NCBI GenBank assembly: GCA_903876735.1
Contig: CAIRAW010000045.1
Span: 1-64,000 of the forward strand
Origin: an uncultured beta proteobacterium
Lineage (GTDB): Bacteria > Pseudomonadota > Gammaproteobacteria > Burkholderiales > Burkholderiaceae_C
Reading direction: 5' to 3'
DNA length: 64,000 nucleotides
Part shown: one piece after another, positions 7,919-15,630 of the stretch
Numbering within the stretch: position 1 is the stretch's first letter
How the letters are laid out: each line of letters opens with the position of its first letter
The notes under the pieces: model-generated
The model's database searches: none
What the model saw: the letters and a program-made list of their open reading frames with translations, nothing else
Told to the model about the DNA's origin: nothing
Made by a program: the position numbers and the translations under genes

Positions 7919-10438
7919 TCATTTCAGACCGTGGACGATGTCCACGCTCTTGGTGCCGCCACTGGCATGGCAGTCGTCACAGGTTTCGCGCGGCAACACG
8001 TTTGCAGCGGGCAGCAACGCACCGATGTCCGCCTGCGTGCGGGTGCCAAACGTGCCACCCCCAAAGTTGACCACGTGCGTCTGCGCTGCAATGGAGTCAT
8101 GGCAGGCGGTACAGGTAGCGGCCTTGGGCGAGATCACCTTCCACAGGCTCGGATCGGTCACGCCCGTGTCTTTCTTGACGACAGCGCCAAGCGGACTCAG
8201 ATCACGCATGTACGAGTTGTTGACGTGGCAGACCGTGCAATTGATGCCAACGCCCGGCCAAGCCACTTCGGCAGCAAAACTCGCAACCGTGCTCGGCCCC
8301 ACCACGCCACCCGCACCCGGGCCGCTGGTGCCATAGGCACGTCCATAACTGTCTTTCATTGGCGTGGTCCACGGCGCCACCGGGGCACCAGTGACCTTGT
8401 CAAACACACCCTGTGTCAGATTTCCGTTGGTAAACGGATACGTGCGCTTGCTGTTGCCATGAATGCCATGGATCATGCGCTTGAACTGGTAGGACTCGTT
8501 GAGGGCCAGACCATTCGTCATGACGGTCGACGACACGCGGTTGACATCATGGCAGGCAACACAGGCTTCCACCATATTGCGTGCGCCGCTGTGGAAGGCA
8601 TTGTCAAGCGTGTTGGAGCCTGAAGCGGTTCCGAGCGCGCCATGGCATGCGTTGCACTTTTCGTTGGACACAATGGTGCGGCGCGGTTGCAGCGTGCCGG
8701 AGAGTGCGAGTTCCTTGTAGCTGTGCTGCGCCGTCGTGTTGACCAGAACGGTCGGCACCACAGCGGGGCGCGCATTGGCTTGCGACTTGACCTCCAGCAG
8801 GGGCTCCTTGATTTGCCCGGTGCTGAGCACGCGGGCCGTGCCCTTGGCCACAGCGATTGCCGTGTCGTCGGGCAGCGCAATGTTGACCGTGTAATGGTTG
8901 CTGCCGTCGTTGCTGCCCTTGTAGGCATAGACATTGGCGCCACTGCCAGCCGAGTACTCGGTCACCGAATCAAGCTGACCGATCATGTTCTGGTACGCCA
9001 GGTAAAGACGCAGGTTGCCGAACTTGGTGGTGCTGGCGCAGGTGATGGTCGTGGTGCCCGTGCAATCCGGCGTCACCAGGTTGTAAGCGGCATTGCCATT
9101 GGTGGGGTCTGACAGGAAGTACTTGACCGTCACGCTTCGCGCCTTGTGGTCAGCCGTGTCGTTGAAGGCGACACTCTCGATGTTCATCTTGTACTTGGCC
9201 GCGTTGGCCGCAACCTGGTTCCAGTGCACATTCTCGGCTGAAACATTGGAGCCGGCACCGTGGCATTTGACACATTGCGCATCCGTCAGCGAAGTCGCCA
9301 GCGCACCATTGCCGTTGAGCGAGATGGCGATGCCAACGTGAACGTTGTTCCAATCGGTACCGAGGGCACTGGTGTGGCAGGTCAGGCAAGCACCTTTGCT
9401 CGGCTGGGTCTTCCAGTTGTCGCCCTGCGGTGTGGCGGCATTGGCGCCCGAATGGCACACCGTGCAGTTGCGCAGGTCCTGCGGGAAGCCGACTTCAGCG
9501 TAGCTGTTCTTGCTGTTCTGGTAGCCCCAGATCGTGTAGTCCTCACCGTTGCTGGCAAGCAGGCGCCCGGCATGAATCTTGTGGACCATGGTGGCCAGGG
9601 TCAGGACATTGCCGGAGTTGGCATCGGTGGTGCCGGGGTTGTGGCACATGACGCAGTACTGCGTATCAACGCGACCGCCGCCATGCAGTGCCAGTTTTTC
9701 GTGGCAGCCATTGCAGGACGAGACATCGGTCATCTTGCGGGTCTTGGCCGGGTCAGTGACGAGCACCGAATTGCCGCTGGCGTCGACCGTGAAATCAACG
9801 TAGGGGTTGACCAGCACCGCGGCGCCGGCTGCATTTTTGTAGCTGAGCTGAATGGCCACGCGATGGGTGCGCGCCGGCTCGAACACGACGCCATTGGTCT
9901 GCGCTGTGTCCTTGATATTGGTCTTGAAGGTGTAGGTGTAATAGCCCTCGGGGTGGTACACCAGTTGTGCCGCCAGCAAGGCCGCATCGGTCTGCTTGCC
10001 ATCGGTGGTGGCCTGCCAGGCCGAGGCCAATGCCGGCTTGCCGCCTGGGCCGACTCCGGCCGTTGCGGTTTCCTTGCGATAGATGTAGTTGACCCACTGG
10101 TCCGGATTCCCATCGGTGCCGGGTACCAGCTTGGCGATGGCGAAAGTCACATTGGTGATGGCCAGGTCCGGCTTGACCTGCGCATCAGAGAAGACGGCAA
10201 AGTTGACCTTGGTCGTGGTATTGACACTGACCGCCGGTATGCCCGCGCCCTGCAGCACGGTAAACGGCGCAGCGCCATTGTTTGCGGTGTCGTTACTTGC
10301 CAGCGCGCCAGCCGCGCTCAAAGCGGGCAAAACGCCAGCGGCCGGTGCGGGTGTTCCGCCCCCACCGCTGCCGCCGCAGCCCACCAAGGCGATAGACACC
10401 AGGCAGGCAGTACTCCATCGAGCCAATGAATGTTTCAT
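7919..10438 (-). CDS. mtrC: OmcA/MtrC-family decahaem c-type cytochrome, surface lipoprotein
   Basis: An 839-residue protein with a lipobox (LVGC) near residue 21, then a Gly-rich linker. Ten CxxCH sites form two sets of five, at about residues 241-390 and 593-823, as in MtrC. Its position directly before the MtrA and MtrB genes, 45 bases from the chosen mtrA start, makes it the likely MtrC partner of the complex. It differs clearly from the 950-residue family member at 1585-4437 in length, linker and haem spacing, so the two are not a recent duplication. The symbol follows family and gene order; function as terminal reductase or as oxidase entry site cannot be told from sequence. Confidence 0.94.
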   Translation of the reverse strand: MKHSLARWSTACLVSIALVGCGGSGGGGTPAPAAGVLPALSAAGALASNDTANNGAAPFTVLQGAGIPAVSVNTTTKVNFAVFSDAQVKPDLAITNVTFAIAKLVPGTDGNPDQWVNYIYRKETATAGVGPGGKPALASAWQATTDGKQTDAALLAAQLVYHPEGYYTYTFKTNIKDTAQTNGVVFEPARTHRVAIQLSYKNAAGAAVLVNPYVDFTVDASGNSVLVTDPAKTRKMTDVSSCNGCHEKLALHGGGRVDTQYCVMCHNPGTTDANSGNVLTLATMVHKIHAGRLLASNGEDYTIWGYQNSKNSYAEVGFPQDLRNCTVCHSGANAATPQGDNWKTQPSKGACLTCHTSALGTDWNNVHVGIAISLNGNGALATSLTDAQCVKCHGAGSNVSAENVHWNQVAANAAKYKMNIESVAFNDTADHKARSVTVKYFLSDPTNGNAAYNLVTPDCTGTTTITCASTTKFGNLRLYLAYQNMIGQLDSVTEYSAGSGANVYAYKGSNDGSNHYTVNIALPDDTAIAVAKGTARVLSTGQIKEPLLEVKSQANARPAVVPTVLVNTTAQHSYKELALSGTLQPRRTIVSNEKCNACHGALGTASGSNTLDNAFHSGARNMVEACVACHDVNRVSSTVMTNGLALNESYQFKRMIHGIHGNSKRTYPFTNGNLTQGVFDKVTGAPVAPWTTPMKDSYGRAYGTSGPGAGGVVGPSTVASFAAEVAWPGVGINCTVCHVNNSYMRDLSPLGAVVKKDTGVTDPSLWKVISPKAATCTACHDSIAAQTHVVNFGGGTFGTRTQADIGALLPAANVLPRETCDDCHASGGTKSVDIVHGLK

Positions 10439-10571
10439 TTCTTCTCCGTCGTTTTAGGTTTGAACGACATGACACAAACTGCTGAAAGCCGTTAGCGCGA
10501 TACCGTTACTTCTATGCAGTTCATTCCTGATACTTGTGAACCATCATGCGCTCGCTGGAGCGGCGCAGTTC

Positions 10572-10913
10572 TTACTGGGCCAGTACCCAGTCGGCGATGT
10601 TCTTCAGCGCAGCCTGGTCTTTGGTGTCGATGATCTTGTGCTCTTCTTCGCTACCGTCGTCAAGTTTGACCTTGGGGCCGGTGGTAATGTTCTTGATGAT
10701 GCTGGCCTGACCGTCAGCCTTGCCCTTGTACTTGGCAGCAATCTTCTTCAGGGCCGGGCCCTTCTTGGCCTTGTCAACCGAGTGGCATTTGCTGCAATCG
10801 TTCTTTTTGAACAATGCGGCTGCCGCATCGGCGTCCACAGCAGCCATTGCGCTGGTGGAGGAAACGGCGAGTACAGCCATGGCGACGGGAACCAGAATTT
10901 GTGCGAATTTCAT
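10572..10913 (-). CDS. small periplasmic monohaem c-type cytochrome without a mature Met
   Basis: A 113-residue protein with signal peptide ending near SAMAA and one haem site, CSKCH, near residue 40. It is a paralogue of the cytochrome at 343-672. After signal cleavage no Met remains, so the usual Met sixth ligand of class I cytochromes is absent. The only other His is in the segment EEEHK, which the paralogue also has, suggesting bis-His ligation or an open site. It is the first gene of the Mtr run, about 130 bases from the neighbouring decahaem gene, and lies downstream of a perfect FNR-type box. A role as periplasmic shuttle is inferred. Confidence 0.9.
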   Translation of the reverse strand: MKFAQILVPVAMAVLAVSSTSAMAAVDADAAAALFKKNDCSKCHSVDKAKKGPALKKIAAKYKGKADGQASIIKNITTGPKVKLDDGSEEEHKIIDTKDQAALKNIADWVLAQ

Positions 10914-10966
10914 GTCAAAGCCTTTCAGTTTGCAGTAGGGTTGGTCAAAGAAATACCCGGGTCTGA

Positions 10967-10983
10967 CCCAGGATAGACCTGGG
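10967..10983 (-). promoter_or_regulatory. perfect hairpin in the leader of the first Mtr-locus gene
   Basis: CCCAGG and CCTGGG close a five-base loop, about 55-70 bases before the start codon of the monohaem cytochrome. A second GC-rich arm (CCCGGGT) follows. No T run follows, so it is not a standard terminator; it may stabilise the leader or bind a regulator. Its function is not known. Confidence 0.35.
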
Positions 10984-11042
10984 CGCTAGGATAAACCTGT
11001 AATCGGTGATGGACCCATGAATTTGTATCGTATCGTTTCCGG

Positions 11043-11056
11043 TTGATCTAAATCAA
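11043..11056. promoter_or_regulatory. FNR/ANR-type binding site, perfect consensus
   Basis: TTGATCTAAATCAA matches the FNR/ANR consensus TTGAT-N4-ATCAA at all ten defined positions. It lies 130 bases upstream of the monohaem cytochrome start, in the 235-base gap between the lipid-transport operon and the Mtr locus. All genes on the right end before it, so the likely target is the Mtr run. I could not assign a clear -10 box, so the distance to the transcription start is open. Confidence 0.75.
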
Positions 11057-11148
11057 CTAAATTTTGCGGCTTTCAATTCGGGGTGTTGCGTTTTTGCCAG
11101 CGCTGCAACGTGGGCGTCAGCAGGTCTTGCGTTTTGGCTTTTGACAGG

Positions 11149-11805
11149 CTACGGCTGGCCGAGGCCTTGCAGCCACCGATCGATCTCCTGTAGCGCCGCC
11201 TCACTGGCCGCGTTCAGTGCGCGCACACCGCCTGTTGCATCGGCGCTGGGCGCGTCGCGCTGCACCGTGAGGCTGCGTTGGGCCAGCGCGGTCGCGCCGG
11301 TGGCGCTGGTGCGGCTTACGGTGGCGCGCAGTCGCAGCAGGCCGACGCTGCTCTCAGGCGCCGTGAATACCTGGCTGAATTCCTCGAGTTCGATGCGCAA
11401 TGTGAGCGGTCGCTCTCGGTTTGGCATCCCGGCAACGAGAGTTTCGTCGCCGGGCCTGAGCAGGGTATGGCGCTGGCCCAGAGTCTCGCGCAGGCGCTGG
11501 CCCAGCAGTTGCGTTGGCGTCATGCTCCAGCGCGCCAGTGCATAGGGCCGAAGTTGCTGCCCGTCGGAATAGGCCAGACGGTACAGCATGGCTGTGCTGT
11601 CGAGCGCCGGGTTGACATCGACCATTTCAAGCAGCAGGGCTGGCAGTCTGGCCTCGCCGTGCTTGCTGGCGACGTTCAGGGCGCCGGGGCCAAAGTCGTA
11701 GACTGCGGCGCGCGTGCCCGGCGTCGGCACGGCGCAGGCGCCGAGCAGCAAAACAAGGCAGGTGGCGCCGACGCGACGGGTGGCTGATGTCAGGGTGTGC
11801 TTCAT
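11149..11805 (-). CDS. ABC-type transport auxiliary lipoprotein (PqiC-like) of the MCE system
   Basis: A 218-residue lipoprotein with lipobox (LLGAC) near residue 24. The body has the features of the PqiC/ABC auxiliary lipoprotein family: YDFG near the N-terminus, a segment LLLEMVDVNPALDSTAMLYR, and a C-terminal helix with a conserved Asp-Arg-Trp-Leu. In related systems this outer-membrane lipoprotein works with an MCE protein in lipid transfer across the periplasm. Its start overlaps the stop of the MCE gene (ATGA), and it ends the four-gene operon. Confidence 0.85.
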   Translation of the reverse strand: MKHTLTSATRRVGATCLVLLLGACAVPTPGTRAAVYDFGPGALNVASKHGEARLPALLLEMVDVNPALDSTAMLYRLAYSDGQQLRPYALARWSMTPTQLLGQRLRETLGQRHTLLRPGDETLVAGMPNRERPLTLRIELEEFSQVFTAPESSVGLLRLRATVSRTSATGATALAQRSLTVQRDAPSADATGGVRALNAASEAALQEIDRWLQGLGQP

Positions 11806-12767
11806 GGTTTGACCGGGCTCGCAGTGAAGCCGCTTTCACCCGGGCCGGGCGGGATTGGCGCGTTGCCGAAAATCAGGGATTGCGGGTTGTCGCCGACGCT
11901 GTCCACGGTGCGACCCAATTGGCGCGCGCTGCGCGCGGCCTCGTCGGCCAGGCGGTTGACGCGCGGCAGCGTCAGACTGTTGAGGGTTTGCCCGGTCCGC
12001 ACCAGGGTGTCGGCGCCGGCGCTGAGCTGGTCCAGCGTGCCGCCGGTCTCGTTCATGCGCTCGGTCACGGTCCGGAACGCCCGCGCTGAGGCGCGCGCCT
12101 CGTCCGCGCTGTCGCCAACCCGCGTCGAGGTTTGCTGCAGGCTTTGCAGCGTGGTCTTGCCGTCCTGCACCAGCGCCGGCAGCGTCTTGCCGGCGTCTGC
12201 GGCCATGCGTCCCAGGCTGTTGGCCGCCTGGCCCATGTGGTCGATCGTGGTGATCAGCTTCTTCTGGTTGTCGGGGCTGAGCAACTGGTTGATGCGGACG
12301 CTGCTTTCTTCGAGTTGGCGCAGAATCTTCTCGCCCTGGCTCGACAGTTTGGACATCAAGCCCGGCCGCATCGGAATGCGCCCGGCCGCGCCACCGCCCG
12401 GCGCCAGCGCCACTTGGGATTCGCCGCTGTCGTCGAGTTGCACGAAGGCCAGCCCGGTGACACCCTGAAAACCCAGCGACGCGAAGGTGGACGTGGTGAT
12501 GGGCGCACTGTCGTCGATGGCGATGCGGATCAGCACCTGTGCGCCGGCCTGCGGATCGAAGCCGATGCTGCTGACCTTGCCAACGGTCACGCCCTTGAAG
12601 CGCACCGATGCCTGCGGCTGCAAACCGGTTACTTCTTCCTTGCTGATGAGCTCATAGACGCGCATTTCGCGCGAGTCGCGGGTCAGCCAGACCGCCAGCG
12701 TGGTCAGCAGTGCCGCCAGCAGCAGCACAAAGGCGCCGGCGGCCAGAGCGTGGGATTTGTTTTCCAT
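11802..12767 (-). CDS. MCE-domain (MlaD-like) lipid-transport protein
   Basis: A 321-residue protein with one N-terminal membrane helix (about residues 10-28) and an MCE domain at about residues 38-115, marked by VRFKGVTVGKVSSIGFDP and a conserved GVTGLAFVQL. A long alpha-helical tail follows, like those that form periplasm-spanning needles in longer MCE proteins. MCE proteins form hexamers that bind phospholipid and couple an inner-membrane ABC transporter to the outer membrane. It lies 24 bases after the ATPase gene. Confidence 0.92.
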   Translation of the reverse strand: MENKSHALAAGAFVLLLAALLTTLAVWLTRDSREMRVYELISKEEVTGLQPQASVRFKGVTVGKVSSIGFDPQAGAQVLIRIAIDDSAPITTSTFASLGFQGVTGLAFVQLDDSGESQVALAPGGGAAGRIPMRPGLMSKLSSQGEKILRQLEESSVRINQLLSPDNQKKLITTIDHMGQAANSLGRMAADAGKTLPALVQDGKTTLQSLQQTSTRVGDSADEARASARAFRTVTERMNETGGTLDQLSAGADTLVRTGQTLNSLTLPRVNRLADEAARSARQLGRTVDSVGDNPQSLIFGNAPIPPGPGESGFTASPVKP

Positions 12768-12791
12768 GGTTTTGCGTGCGAGGCTTTCTTT

Positions 12792-13589
12792 TTACACCGC
12801 CGGCTGGTGTTTGTGCAACAGGGCTGCTGCGCGCTGGCCGCGCTCGCCCAGGAAGAACTCACGCACAAACGGATGTTCGCAGGCCATCACCGCGGCCGGC
12901 TTGCCGTTGACGATGATGCGCCGGTCAGCAACCACGGCAATGCTGGTGCTGAGTTCGAACAGGGTGTCGAGATCGTGCGTGACCATCACCACCGTCAAGC
13001 CGAGCTCGCGGTGCAGCGACAACAGGAGCGCGCAAAAGGCATCGGCGCTGTCGGGGTCGAGCCCGGCAGTGGGTTCGTCGAGCAGCAGCAACGGCGGGTC
13101 CATCACCAGCGCCCGCGCCAGCGCCACGCGTTTGACCATGCCACCCGACAGATCAGCCGGCATCTTGTGCGCCTGCGCCGGGTCGAGCCCGACCATTTGC
13201 AGCTTGACCATGGCGACATCGCGCACCAGATCGCGCGGCAGCGTTCTGAGTTCGCGCAAGGGGAACGCAATGTTCTCCAGCACGGTGAAGGCGGAGAACA
13301 GGGCGCCGTGCTGAAACAGCATGCCGACGCGGCTGGCCGCGCCCTCGGCGCCCATCTGCGAGGCAGGCCGGCCCAGCACCGTGACCTTGCCGCGCGCCGG
13401 CGTCTCCAGCCCCAGGATCTGGCGCAGCAGCACCGTCTTGCCGCTGCCCGAGCCGCCGACGATGGACAGCAGTTCGCCGGCCTCGATCCGCAGGTCGAGG
13501 TTCTTGTGGATTACTGCGGCGCGCCCGGCGTTTCGGAAAACCGACCAGAGCTTCTCGATCTGCACGACGGGTTCAGGCGTTTGCATCAC
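12792..13589 (-). CDS. MlaF-like ABC transporter ATP-binding protein
   Basis: A 265-residue ATPase with Walker A GGSGSGKT, signature LSGGMVKRVALARAL, Walker B LLLLDEPTAGLD and a switch His. The Met-Val-Lys insertion in the signature is typical of the MlaF/Ttg2A subgroup. The GTG at 13589 or the ATG right after it is the start; both overlap the stop of the permease gene. With the permease and MCE proteins it makes an inner-membrane lipid transporter. Confidence 0.93.
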   Translation of the reverse strand: MMQTPEPVVQIEKLWSVFRNAGRAAVIHKNLDLRIEAGELLSIVGGSGSGKTVLLRQILGLETPARGKVTVLGRPASQMGAEGAASRVGMLFQHGALFSAFTVLENIAFPLRELRTLPRDLVRDVAMVKLQMVGLDPAQAHKMPADLSGGMVKRVALARALVMDPPLLLLDEPTAGLDPDSADAFCALLLSLHRELGLTVVMVTHDLDTLFELSTSIAVVADRRIIVNGKPAAVMACEHPFVREFFLGERGQRAAALLHKHQPAV

Positions 13590-14773
13590 AGGCCGACATC
13601 CTTGAATACGACGGCAAACAGCGCGTCCACCAGGATCACCATGGTGATCGAGATCACCACCGAGGCCGTTGTGCCGCGCCCCAGGCTTTCGGTGTTGGGC
13701 TGGACGCGCAGGCCGAAATGGCAGCCGATCAGGGCGATTAGCAGGCCGAACACCACGGACTTGCCGACCGCCAGCGTGAGGTTGGCGATCGGTACCGCGC
13801 GCGGCAAGGCCTCAAAAAAATAAGCGGGTGTCACGCCCATCACCAGGTCCGATGCCAGCATGCCGCCCAGCAGCGCCGAAAGCGTGGTCCAGACCGTGAG
13901 CAGGGGCATGGCAATGGCCATGGCAATGGCGCGTGGCAGTACCAGCCGGTAGCCCTTGGCAATGCCCATGACACGCATGGCGTCGAGTTCTTCGGTCACG
14001 CGCATGACGCCGATCTGGGCCGTGATCGAGGAGCCGGAACGCCCGGCGATAAGGATCGCGGCCAGCACCGGACCGAGTTCGCGGATCAGTGCAAAGCCCA
14101 GAATGTTGACGATGAAGGCGTCGGCGCCAAACTGGCGCAGTTGCTGCGACATCAGGTAGGCCAGCACCACGCCGATCAGAAAGCCGACCAGTGCCGTGAT
14201 CGGCAAGGCCGTCGCGCCGACGCGGTACAGGTGGCCTGAAACATCGCGCCATGGGCCCTTGCCTGGCGCGGCGGCGAGTTTGACGCAGTCGAGCGCTAGT
14301 TGCCCGGTCAGACGCAGACCGTATTTGAGGTGGTCAAGAACCACCCAGACCAGTGCGCCGAGTGCCAGAAAGAGTTGCCAGAGCGTGGTTCGCGTTGGTG
14401 CCGGCGGCACCCGCGTGTAGTTCGCAACCCGGCTCAGCATGCTGTGCTGGGTTGGCGTCAGCGCCAACCTGGTGGGCCAGCGATGACCCCAGGCGTTCCA
14501 CAGCAGTTGGGCGCCGGTATGGTCGAGCCGTTGCAGGCCGTTCAAGTCCCATCGCCAGTGCTCGGTGCCGCTGGCGCAGCAAGCCGCCAACTCCGATTCA
14601 ATCCGGGGCCAGACCGCAGCGTTCGCCAGTTGCGCCGCTGTCCAACCGCCCGACAGCAGCAGAGCCTGCCCGTCAACCGTGGTCTGGCGTGTGATGCGTG
14701 GCGAGTCTTGCGACGGGGTGGTGCGATCAATCACAATGCGGGACAAAAGAAATTTATCCGTGAGTCTAGTCAC
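13586..14773 (-). CDS. MlaE-family ABC permease with N-terminal STAS-like domain
   Basis: A 395-residue protein. Residues about 30-115 look like a STAS (MlaB-like) domain, with LSGGWTAAQL and WDLNGLQRLDHTGAQLLW. Residues 130-395 are an MlaE permease with five or so membrane spans and the family hallmark around ELGPVLAAILIAGRSGSSITAQIG. In E. coli MlaB is separate from MlaE; here the two are fused, a known variant. The start is a GTG with only a weak ribosome site, so the first dozen residues are uncertain. It is the first gene of the operon and diverges from the enoyl-CoA hydratase gene. Confidence 0.9.
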   Translation of the reverse strand: MTRLTDKFLLSRIVIDRTTPSQDSPRITRQTTVDGQALLLSGGWTAAQLANAAVWPRIESELAACCASGTEHWRWDLNGLQRLDHTGAQLLWNAWGHRWPTRLALTPTQHSMLSRVANYTRVPPAPTRTTLWQLFLALGALVWVVLDHLKYGLRLTGQLALDCVKLAAAPGKGPWRDVSGHLYRVGATALPITALVGFLIGVVLAYLMSQQLRQFGADAFIVNILGFALIRELGPVLAAILIAGRSGSSITAQIGVMRVTEELDAMRVMGIAKGYRLVLPRAIAMAIAMPLLTVWTTLSALLGGMLASDLVMGVTPAYFFEALPRAVPIANLTLAVGKSVVFGLLIALIGCHFGLRVQPNTESLGRGTTASVVISITMVILVDALFAVVFKDVGL

Positions 14774-14841
14774 GCATGGTACTGCCTGGGGCGGCTTGCT
14801 TGCGGCAAAATGATTCCAGAGATTGCAACAGGAGACACAGC

Positions 14842-15630
14842 TTGAGCCAGATCATTTCTTCATCAACGCCGGAATTGCTGGTGAGCCAGCGCGACGCCGT
14901 CTTGTGGCTGACCATCAACCGCGAGGAGCGTCGCAATGCCATGAGCCACGCCGTGCTGGCCGCCATGGCGCAGGCCATAACCGCCGCGCAGGGCGAGCGC
15001 GGCATCCGCGCCATCGTCATCACCGGCGCGGGCGTCAAGGCCTTTTGCGCCGGCGCTGACCTGCAGTCGGCCAAGGCTTTCACCACTGACTACTCCGAAC
15101 CGCATGGCCATCTGGCGAATTTGCTGCGCGTGGCGCGGGCCAGTTGCGTGCCCTTGATTGCGCGCGTGAACGGCGCCTGCATGGCCGGCGGCATGGGGCT
15201 GATGTCGATGTGCGACATGGCGGTGGCGGCGCGCCATGCGGTGTTTGGTCTGCCCGAAGTGAAAATCGGTGTCTTCCCGGCCCAGGTGCTCAGTGTGCTG
15301 CAGCATCTGATTCCGCGGCGCACCCTCAACGAGATGTGCCTGACCGGCGAGCCGATCACCTCAGCCCAGGCGCTCGAATTGGGGCTGGTCAATTACGTTG
15401 ATGACGACGTGGACGCCAAACTGCAGTGGCTGCTGGAGCGCCTGCTCGACAAATCGCCGGCCGCCATCCGGCGCGGCCTGTACACGCTCAAGGGCGTGGA
15501 GTCCATGGCGTTCGAGCAGGCCATGTCGTTCACCGAGAGCCAGATTGCGCTCTTTACCCTGACCGAAGATGCCAAGGAAGGGCAAAAGGCGTTCCAGGAA
15601 AAGCGCAAGCCGAACTGGGCCGGTCAATGA
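14842..15630 (+). CDS. enoyl-CoA hydratase/isomerase family protein
   Basis: A crotonase-fold protein of 262 residues. I choose the TTG at 14842 because AGGAGA lies seven bases upstream, whereas the longer frame from 14776 begins with unrelated sequence. Family marks are VLWLTINREERRNAMS, the oxyanion segment ITGAGVKAFCAGADL and CMAGGMGLMSMCDMAVA. The second region has a Gly where classical hydratases keep a catalytic Glu, so the exact reaction (hydratase, isomerase, hydrolase or lyase) is open. It is coupled by ATGA overlap to the GMC oxidoreductase gene. Confidence 0.88.
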   Translation: MSQIISSSTPELLVSQRDAVLWLTINREERRNAMSHAVLAAMAQAITAAQGERGIRAIVITGAGVKAFCAGADLQSAKAFTTDYSEPHGHLANLLRVARASCVPLIARVNGACMAGGMGLMSMCDMAVAARHAVFGLPEVKIGVFPAQVLSVLQHLIPRRTLNEMCLTGEPITSAQALELGLVNYVDDDVDAKLQWLLERLLDKSPAAIRRGLYTLKGVESMAFEQAMSFTESQIALFTLTEDAKEGQKAFQEKRKPNWAGQ

